A stretch of DNA of 64,000 nucleotides from Pseudooceanicola nanhaiensis (GTDB lineage: Bacteria > Pseudomonadota > Alphaproteobacteria > Rhodobacterales > Rhodobacteraceae): positions 1 to 64,000 of the forward strand of contig NZ_JAIUZP010000005.1 in the NCBI RefSeq assembly GCF_020171315.1, given 5' to 3'. A model generated the notes under the pieces. The model was not told the origin of the DNA, did not search any database, and was given only the letters and a program-made list of their open reading frames with translations. Position numbers and translations under genes: made by a program. Shown here in pieces: positions 55,911 to 64,000 of the stretch. How positions within the stretch are numbered: the stretch's first letter is position 1; the number at the start of each line of letters is the position of its first letter.

Positions 55911-56969
55911 ATGAGCAACGGAACTTCCATTCTGAACGAACTCAACGACCGCTCGCGGGAGGTCTTCCGCCGGGTGGTCGAGGGCTATCTCGAAAGCGGC
56001 GAGCCCGTCGGCTCCCGCAGTCTGACCCGCGTGATGTCCGAGAAGGTCTCCGCCGCGACGGTGCGCAACGTGATGCAGGACCTCGAGTATCTCGGCCTGC
56101 TGAACTCGCCCCATGTCTCCGCCGGCCGGGTGCCGACACAGATGGGTCTGCGCATGTTCGTCGATGGCCTGCTGGAAGTCGGCGACCTGCACAGCACCGA
56201 CCGCGAGATGCTGGACGCCACGCTGGGCGACCGCGGTGATGTGGGCGCGATGCTGGATCGCGTGGGCGCGGCGCTTTCGGGGGCGACCCACGGCGCCTCG
56301 CTGGTGCTGGCGCCCAAGCACGAGGCCCCGATCAAGCATATCGAGTTCGTCAGCCTTGCGCCTGACCGGGCACTGGTGGTGCTGGTCTTTGCCGATGGCC
56401 ACGTGGAGAACCGTCTCTTCACCCCGCCGCCGGGTCAGACGCCGTCCTCCATGCGGCAAGCGGCCAATTTCATGAATGCGCTGATCGAGGGACGGACGCT
56501 TTCCGACCTGAAAAGCGTGATGCGCCGCGAGATCGCCGCCCGCCGTCAGGAGATCGACGTGCTGGCGCAGGAGCTGATCGACAGCGGTCTTGCGGTCTGG
56601 GACGGCGAGGGCGACAGCTACGAGCGGCTCATCGTCCGGGGCCGCGCGAACCTGCTGGAAGCGGCGGCGGAAGAGGACCTCGATCGCATTCGCAGCCTCT
56701 TTGACGACCTCGAGCGCAAGCGGGACATTGCCGAGTTCCTGCAGCTTGCCGAAGAGGGCGACGGGGTGCGGATCTTTATCGGGTCAGAGAACAAACTTTT
56801 CTCACTTTCGGGTTCCTCTCTGGTGGTTTCTCCATATATGAACGCTGACCGAAAGATCATTGGTGCGGTGGGAGTCATTGGTCCGACGCGATTGAACTAC
56901 GGTCGGATCGTACCGATCGTGGACTACACGGCACAGCTTGTAGGTCGGATGATTTCCGACCGGAGTTAG
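55911..56969 (+). CDS. hrcA: Heat-inducible transcription repressor HrcA
   Basis: A 352-residue repressor of groESL/dnaK-type genes that binds CIRCE elements. The winged-helix N-terminus ([16 protein letters not shown] and [18 protein letters not shown]) and the C-terminal [17 protein letters not shown] are typical. It forms an operon with grpE (nine bases apart). Its own promoter lacks CIRCE, so autoregulation is not suggested by sequence. Confidence 0.96.
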   Translation: MSNGTSILNELNDRSREVFRRVVEGYLESGEPVGSRSLTRVMSEKVSAATVRNVMQDLEYLGLLNSPHVSAGRVPTQMGLRMFVDGLLEVGDLHSTDREMLDATLGDRGDVGAMLDRVGAALSGATHGASLVLAPKHEAPIKHIEFVSLAPDRALVVLVFADGHVENRLFTPPPGQTPSSMRQAANFMNALIEGRTLSDLKSVMRREIAARRQEIDVLAQELIDSGLAVWDGEGDSYERLIVRGRANLLEAAAEEDLDRIRSLFDDLERKRDIAEFLQLAEEGDGVRIFIGSENKLFSLSGSSLVVSPYMNADRKIIGAVGVIGPTRLNYGRIVPIVDYTAQLVGRMISDRS

Positions 56970-56978
56970 AGGTGAGAC

Positions 56979-57536
56979 ATGGCAGAGCCTAAGAAAGACG
57001 ATTTTCTCGACGATATCGAGGATGCCGAGGCCGAGGCCTATGCCGAGGATATGGCAGAGATTGACGATGACGCCGCAGAGCTTGATGCGCTGCGCGCCGA
57101 ACGGGACGAGCTGAAGGACCGCTTCATGCGGGCGCTGGCGGACGCGGAAAACGCGCGCAAGCGCGCCGACAAGGACCGGCGCGAGGCCGAGAACTACGGC
57201 GGTTCGAAACTGGCGCGCGACATGCTGCCGGTCTACGACAACATGAAGCGCGCACTCGAAGCCGCCGGTGAGCAGACCGAAGCCACCGCCGCGCTGATCG
57301 AGGGCGTGGAGCTGACCATGCGCGAGCTGGTCAACGTCTTCCGCAAGCATGGAATCGAGCCGATTTCCCCCGCCGTGGGCGACAAGTTCGATCCGAACCA
57401 CCACCAGGCGATGTTCGAGGCCCCCGTGCCCGGTACCAAGTCCGGCGAGATCATCCAGGTTGCCGCCGAAGGCTTCATGCTGCACGACCGCCTGCTGCGT
57501 CCCGCGCAGGTTGGCGTTTCGTCGAACCCGGGCTGA
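56979..57536 (+). CDS. grpE: Nucleotide exchange factor GrpE
   Basis: A 185-residue co-chaperone that releases ADP from DnaK. An acidic N-terminus (DDIEDAEAEAYAEDMAEIDD) and coiled coil lead to the C-terminal beta domain. NVFRKHGIEPISPAVGDKFDPNHHQAMFE is conserved. dnaK is not in the window. A terminator follows. Confidence 0.96.
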   Translation: MAEPKKDDFLDDIEDAEAEAYAEDMAEIDDDAAELDALRAERDELKDRFMRALADAENARKRADKDRREAENYGGSKLARDMLPVYDNMKRALEAAGEQTEATAALIEGVELTMRELVNVFRKHGIEPISPAVGDKFDPNHHQAMFEAPVPGTKSGEIIQVAAEGFMLHDRLLRPAQVGVSSNPG

Positions 57537-57572
57537 TTGTTCACGGGTCACAGACCCGTCGATGAGAGATGC

Positions 57573-57610
57573 AAAGAGGCGCCGTGGATTTCCCCGGCGC
57601 CTCTTTCTTT
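57573..57610 (+). terminator. Rho-independent terminator of grpE
   Basis: AAAGAGGCGCC pairs with GGCGCCTCTTT and is followed by CTTT, about 36 bases after the stop. Confidence 0.8.
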
Positions 57611-57633
57611 GCGTTGTTCCTTGCCGCGAGGGT

Positions 57634-57699
57634 GGAGGGGGCTGTCTGCCCCCCGGGCCTGCGGCCCGTCCCCCGAGGATATTTTGGAACAGTGGATGT
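57634..57699. repeat. Possible dispersed intergenic repeat
   Basis: GGGGGCTG-TCTG-CCCCC and GGGCC-TGC-GGCCC stems are followed by CCCCCGAGGATATTTTGG. Sequences of this form recur between genes of Rhodobacteraceae as I remember them. It lies between grpE and mutS and has no coding sense. Confidence 0.45.
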
Positions 57700-57704
57700 G
57701 GGGG

Positions 57705-60353
57705 TCAGCTCTCGCGGCTGGCGTCCTTGAGCTTGTAGAGCAGGTCCAGCGCCTCGCGCGGGGAGAGGTCGTCGGGCGTGATCGTGGCGAGGAGATCGAG
57801 CGCGGGGGAAGGTTTCGGCGCGGCTTTGGCCGCGGGCGGCGGGGCGGCGGCGAAAAGCGGCAGGTCGTCGATCAGCGCCTTGGGCTTGGTGCCGCCTTCG
57901 CGTTCGCCCTTTTCCAGCGCGTCGAGGACGGTGCGGGCACGGGCGACGACGCTGTCGGGAAGGCCCGCGAGCTTGGCCACCTGCACCCCGTAGCTGCGAT
58001 CGGCGGCGCCGCGGCGCACCTCGTGCAGGAAGATCACGTCGCCATCGTATTCCCGCACCGCCACCGTGGCATTGTCCACCTTGCCGAGCTTGCCGGCGAG
58101 TTGCGTGAGTTCGTGGTAGTGGGTGGCGAAGAGCGCCCGACAGGCGTTCACGTCATGGAGGTGTTCCAGCGTGGCCCAGGCGATGGAAAGGCCGTCGTAG
58201 GTGGCCGTACCGCGGCCGATCTCGTCGAGGATGACGAGGGCACGGTCGTCGGCCTGGTTCAGGATCGCCGCGGTTTCGACCATTTCGACCATGAAGGTCG
58301 AGCGGCCGCGGGCGAGGTCGTCGGAGGCACCGACGCGGGAGAAAAGCTGGCTGACGAGGCCGATCTGGGCAGAGCTGGCGGGGACGTGGCTGCCCATCTG
58401 CGCAAGCAGCACGATCAGCGCGTTCTGGCGCAGGAAGGTCGACTTACCGGCCATGTTTGGGCCGGTGAGCAGCCAGATCTCGGCTTGATCCCCGCCCGAG
58501 AGATCACAATCATTGGCGATGAAGGGCGCGCCCTGCTTGCGCAGGCTTTGTTCCACGACCGGGTGGCGACCACCGTCGATCTTGAGCGCGCGGCTGTCGG
58601 TCACATCGGGGCGGCACCAGTTCTCGGCCCGGGACAGGTCTGCGAGCCCGGTGGCGAGGTCGATTTCCGAGAGCGCGCGGGCCGTGCCGCCGATCAGGGG
58701 CGCGCTGTCCAGAATCGTCTCTTTCAGCCTGTCATAGAGCCGCTTTTCGACCTCCAGAGCGCGGCCACCGGCGTTCAGGATGCGGGTCTCCATCTCGCTC
58801 AGCTCAGGCGTGGTGAAGCGGAGCTGGTTCGCCGTGGTCTGACGGTGCTTGAAGCGCTCGTTCAGCGGCTCGGAGAGCATCTTCTCGGCGTGGGTCGCCG
58901 TCACCTCGATGAAGTAGCCCAGCACATTGTTGTGCTTGATCTTGAGCGAGGAGATGCCGGTCTCCTCCGCGTAGCGGGTCTGCATCTGGGCGATGACGCC
59001 ACGGCCCTCGTCACGCAGCTGGCGGCTGTCGTCGAGATCCGGCTCGAACCCGGGGGCGATGAAGCCGCCGTCGCGGGCGAGGAGCGGGGGCTCTGCCACA
59101 AGCGCCTGATCGAGGAGCGAGAGCAGATCGTCATGGCCGGTGAGATCGGCAGCGGCGCGGGCGAGGAGATCGGGCAGATCGCGTCCAGACAGGGTCTGTG
59201 CAAGGGTTTCAGCCTGTGTCAGCCCGTTGCGGATGGCGGCAAGGTCGCGCGGGCCGCCCCGGTCGAGGGAGAGCCGCGAGAGGGCGCGGTCGAGGTCCGG
59301 CACCTTGCGCAGCGCATCGCGCAGATCCGCCGTCAATCGAGACTGTTCCACGGCGAAATCGACGGCAGTGAGCCGATCCTGCACCGTGGAGAGTACGCGC
59401 GAGGGGCTGGAGAGCCGGCGTTCGAGCAGCCGCGCCCCGCCGGCGGTGACCGTCCGGTCGATGGCGGAGAGCAGCGAGCCCGCGCGGCCGCCGCCCAGCG
59501 AATGGGTCAGTTCGAGGTTGCGCCGGGTCGCGGCGTCGATCTGCATTGTGCGCTCTTCGGCCTCGCGCACGGGCGGGCGCAGCAGGGGCAGCTTGCCCTT
59601 CTGGGTGATCTCCAGCCATTCGACGATCGCGCCCATGGCGGCGACCTCGGGACGGGTGAAGCTGCCGAAGGCCTCCAGCGAGCCGACACCGAAGAGCGAG
59701 AGCAGGCGCTTCTCGGCGCCGGTGCTGTCGAAGGCGGCACGGCCCAGCGGGGTCAGGGATGCGCCGGATTCAGAGACTGTTTCAGCGAAATCGGCCTCGT
59801 GGCTTTCGCTGATCACCACCTCGGAGGGCATCAGCCGGGCCAGTTCCGGCCCAAGGCGCACCGGCGGCAGGGGCATGACGTGGAAGGCCCCGGTGGAGAT
59901 ATCAACCCAGGCCAGCGCACCTTCGTCCCGCAGCATCGCATAGGCCGCGAGGTAGTTGTGGCGCCGCGCCTCCAGCAGGCTTTCCTCGGTCAGGGTGCCG
60001 GGGGTGACGAGGCGGACCACGTCGCGGCGCACCACGGATTTCGAGCCGCGCTTCTTGGCCTCGGACGGGTCTTCCATCTGTTCGCAGACGGCAACGCGGA
60101 AGCCCTTGCGGATCAGTGTCAGCAGATAGTTCTCGGCCGCGTGGACGGGCACGCCGCACATGGCGATATCCTCGCCCAGGTGTTTGCCGCGCTTGGTGAG
60201 CGCGATATCGAGCGCCTCGGCGGCCGCGACGGCGTCGTCGAAGAACATCTCGTAGAAATCACCCATCCGGTAGAACAGCAGCGCGTTCTGGTACTGCGCC
60301 TTGATTTCCAGATATTGCGCCATCATCGGCGTGACAGTTGCGGCCTTGTTCAC
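57705..60353 (-). CDS. mutS: DNA mismatch repair protein MutS
   Basis: An 882-residue mismatch sensor. [14 protein letters not shown] carries the phenylalanine and glutamate that probe the mismatch, [10 protein letters not shown] is Walker A and [14 protein letters not shown] is Walker B. The start is uncertain: the GTG at 60353 has GGGGG upstream; an ATG 27 bases farther upstream is possible. The gene is convergent with grpE and divergent from maeB. Confidence 0.97.
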   Translation of the reverse strand: MNKAATVTPMMAQYLEIKAQYQNALLFYRMGDFYEMFFDDAVAAAEALDIALTKRGKHLGEDIAMCGVPVHAAENYLLTLIRKGFRVAVCEQMEDPSEAKKRGSKSVVRRDVVRLVTPGTLTEESLLEARRHNYLAAYAMLRDEGALAWVDISTGAFHVMPLPPVRLGPELARLMPSEVVISESHEADFAETVSESGASLTPLGRAAFDSTGAEKRLLSLFGVGSLEAFGSFTRPEVAAMGAIVEWLEITQKGKLPLLRPPVREAEERTMQIDAATRRNLELTHSLGGGRAGSLLSAIDRTVTAGGARLLERRLSSPSRVLSTVQDRLTAVDFAVEQSRLTADLRDALRKVPDLDRALSRLSLDRGGPRDLAAIRNGLTQAETLAQTLSGRDLPDLLARAAADLTGHDDLLSLLDQALVAEPPLLARDGGFIAPGFEPDLDDSRQLRDEGRGVIAQMQTRYAEETGISSLKIKHNNVLGYFIEVTATHAEKMLSEPLNERFKHRQTTANQLRFTTPELSEMETRILNAGGRALEVEKRLYDRLKETILDSAPLIGGTARALSEIDLATGLADLSRAENWCRPDVTDSRALKIDGGRHPVVEQSLRKQGAPFIANDCDLSGGDQAEIWLLTGPNMAGKSTFLRQNALIVLLAQMGSHVPASSAQIGLVSQLFSRVGASDDLARGRSTFMVEMVETAAILNQADDRALVILDEIGRGTATYDGLSIAWATLEHLHDVNACRALFATHYHELTQLAGKLGKVDNATVAVREYDGDVIFLHEVRRGAADRSYGVQVAKLAGLPDSVVARARTVLDALEKGEREGGTKPKALIDDLPLFAAAPPPAAKAAPKPSPALDLLATITPDDLSPREALDLLYKLKDASRES

Positions 60354-60469
60354 GGCATCCCCCAAAGTTCCGGCGCCCATCCTATCGACCGTGCACCTGC
60401 GGCGAAAGGGGCCGGTTGGCAGCCTGCGTGACGTTGTGTAAGACGCGGCGACCGCAGAAGGGATCCAAC

Positions 60470-62725
60470 ATGAGCCGCAACCGTATCACGCGCGAAGACG
60501 CACTGGCCTTCCACCTCGAGCCCACGCCGGGCAAGTTCGAGATTTCCGCCACCGTGCCGATGACCACGCAGCGGGACCTGTCGCTGGCCTATTCGCCGGG
60601 CGTGGCCGTGCCCTGCGAAGAAATCGCCGAGAACCCCGAGACGGCCTATGATTACACCAACAAGGGCAACCTCGTTGCCGTGATCTCGAACGGGACCGCG
60701 GTGCTGGGCCTCGGCAACCTCGGCGCGCTGGCCTCCAAGCCGGTGATGGAGGGCAAGGCGGTGCTCTTCAAGCGCTTCGCCGACGTGAACTCCATCGACA
60801 TCGAGCTGGATACCACGGACGTCGATGCGATCGTGAACGCGGTCAAGCTGATGGGGCCGACCTTCGGCGGCATCAACCTTGAGGACATCAAGGCGCCCGA
60901 GTGTTTCATCATCGAGCAGCGGCTCAAGGAAGAGATGGATATTCCCGTCTTCCACGATGACCAGCACGGCACCGCCGTGATCTGCGCCGCGGGCCTGATC
61001 AACGCGCTGCACCTGAGCGGCAAGAAGATCGAGGACGTGAAGATCGTCCTGAACGGGGCAGGGGCGGCGGGCATCGCCTGCATCGAACTGCTCAAGCGGA
61101 TGGGCGCGAAGAACGAGAACTGCATCGTCTGCGACACCAAGGGCGTCATCTACCAGGGCCGGACCGAGGGGATGAACCAGTGGAAGTCGGCCCATGCGGT
61201 AAAGACCGACCTGCGCACGCTGGAAGAGGCGATGAAGGATGCGGATGTCTTCCTCGGCGTGTCGGTCAAGGGTGCGGTGACCCCCGCAATGGTCGAGGCG
61301 ATGGCCAAGGACCCGGTCATCTTCGCCATGGCGAACCCCGATCCCGAGATCACCCCGGAAGAGGCCCATGCCGTCCGCGAGGATGCCATCGTCGCCACCG
61401 GCCGGTCGGACTACCCGAACCAGGTGAACAATGTCCTCGGCTTCCCCTACCTGTTCCGCGGTGCGCTGGACATCCACGCCCGCGCGATCAACGACGAGAT
61501 GAAGATCGCCTGTGCGCAGGCCTTGGCCGAACTGGCGCGGGAAGACGTGCCGGATGAGGTGGCGATGGCCTATGGCAAGGCGCTGACCTTCGGGCGCGAC
61601 TACATCATCCCCACGCCCTTCGACCCGCGCCTGATCCACCGCATTCCGCCCGCCGTGGCGCAGGCGGGGATGGAGACCGGGGCCGCGCGGCGCCCGATCG
61701 TGGACATGGACGGCTACGAGCTGAGCCTGAAGACCCGGATGGACCCGACGGCGAGCATCCTGCGCTCGATCAACACCCGCGCACGCAACGCGCAGGCGCG
61801 GATGATCTTTGCCGAGGGCGACGATCCCCGCGTGCTGCGGGCCGCCGTGCTCTACCAGCGGTCCGGCTTCGGCCATGCGGTCGTCGTGGGCCGCCAGCCC
61901 GACGTGGAGGCCAAGCTGAAGGCCGCCGGCATGGCAGATGCCGTGGGCGAGCTGGAGATCGTGAACGCCGCGAACACCGAGCACCTCGAGACCTACAAGG
62001 CGTTCCTCTACGAGCGGCTGCAGCGCAAGGGCTTCGACATGATCGACGTCCACCGGCTTGCGGCGCGGGATCGCCATGTCTTTGGCGCGCTGATGCTGGC
62101 CCATGGCCATGGCGATGGCCTCGTCACCGGGGCGACGCGGAAGTCGGCCCATGTGATGGAGCTGGTGAACCACGTCTTCGATGCCGATGCGGAACATGGC
62201 GCGGTGGGGATCACCGCGCTGCTGCACAAGGGCCGGATCGTGCTGATCGCGGATACGCTGGTGCATGAATGGCCGGACGAGAACGACCTCGCCAATATCG
62301 CCACGGCGGCGGCAGGCGTGGCGCGTCATCTGGGGCTGGAGCCGCGGGTGGCCTTCGTCAGCTTCTCGACCTTCGGCTACCCGGTGTCGGAACGGGCCGA
62401 GAAGATGCACCTCGCCCCGGAAGTGCTGGACGCACGCGGCGTCGACTTCGAGTACGAAGGCGAGATGACCGTCGACGTGGCGCTCAACACCAAGATCCAG
62501 AACAACTATCCGTTTCAGCGCCTGACCGGCCCGGCGAACATCCTCGTGGTGCCCGCGCGGCATTCGGCGTCGATCTCGGTCAAGCTGATGCAGGAAATGG
62601 CGGGCGCCACGGTGATCGGCCCGATCCTCGCGGGCGTCGACCAGTCGATCCAGATCTGCTCCACCGGCTCCACCGTGAACGACATCCTGAACATGGCGGT
62701 CCTCGCGGCCACCAAGGTCGGCTGA
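60470..62725 (+). CDS. maeB: NADP-dependent malic enzyme, MaeB type
   Basis: A 751-residue two-part protein. The N-terminal 420 residues are malic enzyme ([45 protein letters not shown] as NADP loop), converting malate to pyruvate and CO2. The C-terminal 320 residues resemble phosphate acetyltransferase ([23 protein letters not shown]), which in this family regulates rather than catalyses. The start at 60470 follows GGGATC. The PfkB-kinase gene starts one base after its stop. Confidence 0.95.
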   Translation: MSRNRITREDALAFHLEPTPGKFEISATVPMTTQRDLSLAYSPGVAVPCEEIAENPETAYDYTNKGNLVAVISNGTAVLGLGNLGALASKPVMEGKAVLFKRFADVNSIDIELDTTDVDAIVNAVKLMGPTFGGINLEDIKAPECFIIEQRLKEEMDIPVFHDDQHGTAVICAAGLINALHLSGKKIEDVKIVLNGAGAAGIACIELLKRMGAKNENCIVCDTKGVIYQGRTEGMNQWKSAHAVKTDLRTLEEAMKDADVFLGVSVKGAVTPAMVEAMAKDPVIFAMANPDPEITPEEAHAVREDAIVATGRSDYPNQVNNVLGFPYLFRGALDIHARAINDEMKIACAQALAELAREDVPDEVAMAYGKALTFGRDYIIPTPFDPRLIHRIPPAVAQAGMETGAARRPIVDMDGYELSLKTRMDPTASILRSINTRARNAQARMIFAEGDDPRVLRAAVLYQRSGFGHAVVVGRQPDVEAKLKAAGMADAVGELEIVNAANTEHLETYKAFLYERLQRKGFDMIDVHRLAARDRHVFGALMLAHGHGDGLVTGATRKSAHVMELVNHVFDADAEHGAVGITALLHKGRIVLIADTLVHEWPDENDLANIATAAAGVARHLGLEPRVAFVSFSTFGYPVSERAEKMHLAPEVLDARGVDFEYEGEMTVDVALNTKIQNNYPFQRLTGPANILVVPARHSASISVKLMQEMAGATVIGPILAGVDQSIQICSTGSTVNDILNMAVLAATKVG

Positions 62726-62726
62726 C

Positions 62727-63596
62727 ATGGCGGTTTTCAACCTCGGCTCGGTCAATGCGGATCTGTTCTACAGGCTGCCGCATATGCCCGCGCCGGGGGA
62801 GACGCTGGCCGCGCTCTCCCATGACCGGGGCCTCGGCGGCAAGGGGGCGAATATGTCGGTCGCCGTCGCCCGTGCGGGCGCGCGGGCGGTGCATATCGGG
62901 GCCGTGGGCCCCGATGGTGTCTGGATGCGCGCCCGGCTGGAGGCCTATGGCGTCGATGTGGCCCATCTGGCGCTGCACGAGGGGCCTTCGGGCCATGCGG
63001 TGATCTACCTCGATCCCGAGGGCGAGAATTCCATCGTGATCTTCCCCGGCACCAACCGTCAGATCGCGGAAACGGACATGGTGTCGGCGCTGGCCGAGGC
63101 AAAGCCCGGCGATATCGCCGTCTTCCAGAACGAGACGAACCTGCAACGCGCCTTTGCCGAAACCGCCCGCGCCAAGGGCCTGACCGTGGCCTATGCGGCG
63201 GCCCCGTTCGAGGCGGCGGCGGTGCAGGAGGTGCTCGATCAACTCGACCTCCTGGTGATGAACCGGATCGAGGCAGCGCAGCTGCAGGCCGCCACCGGGC
63301 TGGCGCCCGAGAAGCTGCCGGTGGGGCAGGTGGTGATCACGCTGGGGGCCGAGGGCTGCCGCTGGATCGACACGGTTTCAGGGGAAACCCGTGATTTCCC
63401 CGCGCCGAAGGTGCGCGTGGTGGATACCACGGGCGCGGGCGATACCTTCACCGGCTACCTGATGGCCGGGCTCGACCGGGGCGACGACATGGCCACGGCG
63501 ATCACGCTGGCACAGCGCGCCGCCGCGCTGAAGGTGACCCGTGCGGGCACCGCCAATGCCATCCCCACGCGGGACGAGGTGCTGGCCGCGGGCTGA
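62727..63596 (+). CDS. PfkB-family carbohydrate kinase
   Basis: A 289-residue ribokinase-fold enzyme. GGKGANMSVAVARAGA is the substrate signature and DTTGAGDTFTGYL the second PfkB motif with the catalytic aspartate. The ribokinase-like order and SHDRGLGGKGAN suggest a ribose or related sugar, but the substrate is not decided by sequence. It is joined to maeB without a gap. Confidence 0.9.
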   Translation: MAVFNLGSVNADLFYRLPHMPAPGETLAALSHDRGLGGKGANMSVAVARAGARAVHIGAVGPDGVWMRARLEAYGVDVAHLALHEGPSGHAVIYLDPEGENSIVIFPGTNRQIAETDMVSALAEAKPGDIAVFQNETNLQRAFAETARAKGLTVAYAAAPFEAAAVQEVLDQLDLLVMNRIEAAQLQAATGLAPEKLPVGQVVITLGAEGCRWIDTVSGETRDFPAPKVRVVDTTGAGDTFTGYLMAGLDRGDDMATAITLAQRAAALKVTRAGTANAIPTRDEVLAAG

Positions 63597-63800
63597 CCGC
63601 ACCCGCGCCGGATCGGGCCCGAAGAGGCCGAAAACCCCAGTAAAAACAGCGCAAAACAATCCTGTATTTCACACTTATGTTATCCGGACAGTTGGTCCGA
63701 AACTCCTGACCCTGCGTAACGTGTCTATTGCAGTTCGGGCATTCCGCCCGGGCCCCGGACGATCTGTGCCGGGACCGAAGAGACCCAAGGGAGAGAAGAT
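63597..63800. other. Intergenic region ahead of the exported protein gene
   Basis: Contains an AT-rich block (63645-63690) likely to include a promoter and a GGAGAG ribosome binding site at 63790. I see no gene. Confidence 0.45.
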
Positions 63801-64000
63801 ATGAAGACCATTCTGACGACTGCCGCCGTGCTCATGGCCGCCACCACCGCGATGGCCGATGGCCATTCCTCCATGACGCCGATGGTGAAGGCGATGGACC
63901 AGGACGTGTCCAACGGCGTGGTCAGCGCCGAGATGATCACTGCCGGTGAAAATGGCTGGATGGTGGTGCACCGCACCGATGCCGCGATGAAGCCGGGCCC
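63801..64000 (+). CDS. Exported protein, possibly DUF7282-like (truncated by the window)
   Basis: The first 66 codons are visible. A Sec signal peptide (MKTILTTAAVLMAATTAMADG) is followed by SMTPMVKAMDQDVSNGVVSAEMITAGENGWMVVHRTD, with a beta-rich GENGWMVVH segment like those of small extracytoplasmic DUF7282 domains. The gene continues past the edge. The GGAGAG ribosome binding site supports the start. Confidence 0.7.
   Translation, partial: MKTILTTAAVLMAATTAMADGHSSMTPMVKAMDQDVSNGVVSAEMITAGENGWMVVHRTDAAMKPG

Overview
The window is a GC-rich alphaproteobacterial chromosome segment, best matched to the Rhodobacteraceae (Roseobacter/Rhodobacter group). This rests on several marks: an adjacent RegB/SenC/RegA redox-signalling cluster; alphaproteobacterial-type AddA and AddB; a divL-like, tsaE, amgK, murU, addB, addA, trxA block of the kind known from Caulobacter and relatives; a hemD, Mic60-like, hemY block; and a maf, aroE, coaE, dnaQ, secB block on one side of an origin-like gap with hemJ, rho, mnmE, mnmG, rsmG, parA, parB on the other. 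I could run no database search, so the family level is inference from gene content and order.

Layout. Positions 1-7609 are accessory DNA, visibly richer in A+T than the rest: the end of an IS3-family element at the left edge; a large metallophosphoesterase fused to a STAND-like NTPase region (minus strand); a small secreted protein of unknown function; a divergent P-loop/helicase-like protein; then about 900 bases without a convincing gene, holding a partial inverted copy of the neighbouring tRNA. The stretch ends at the 3' end of tRNA-Thr(CGU) (7610-7685), a classic integration position. From 7762 onward the window is dense core genome.

Core regions. (1) 7762-11561 minus: hemD, Mic60-like, hemY. 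(2) 11642-14384 plus: tsaD, gpsA, a YciI-like protein, an EVE-domain protein. (3) 14630-20745: DUF2853, a universal stress protein with an alanine/Na+ symporter, a periplasmic DsrE-like protein, ahcY, an HD hydrolase, a GNAT acetyltransferase. (4) 20824-23583: regA and senC against divergent regB. (5) 23775-34256: a PAS-only DivL-like protein behind a perfect CtrA half-site pair, then tsaE, amgK, murU, addB, addA with overlapping ends, then trxA. (6) 34395-38576: an orphan glycan-enzyme-like gene, hslV, hslU, a lipoprotein hydrolase. (7) 38582-45017: Smr, mltA, a Tim44-domain protein, dnaQ, coaE, aroE and maf on minus, with fxsA and secB on plus. (8) 45018-45440: an AT-rich gap with a perfect DnaA box, the best oriC candidate. 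(9) 45441-52985 plus: hemJ, rho, mnmE, mnmG, rsmG, parA, parB, with two perfect parS sites buried in mnmG and rsmG coding sequence. (10) 52969-55795 minus: YbaN-like, hemW, rdgB, rph. (11) 55911-64000: hrcA-grpE, mutS (minus), maeB, a PfkB-family sugar kinase, and a truncated exported protein at the edge.

How it fits together. The centre of the window is the origin/partition region. Genes switch from mainly minus to plus at about 45.2 kb, as expected when transcription follows replication outward, and the ParB sites lie 3.5-5.5 kb from the putative origin. The most likely home of undescribed biology is the tRNA-flanked accessory stretch, above all the metallophosphoesterase-STAND-like protein, which has the architecture of a nucleotide-binding immune sensor but a degenerate P-loop.
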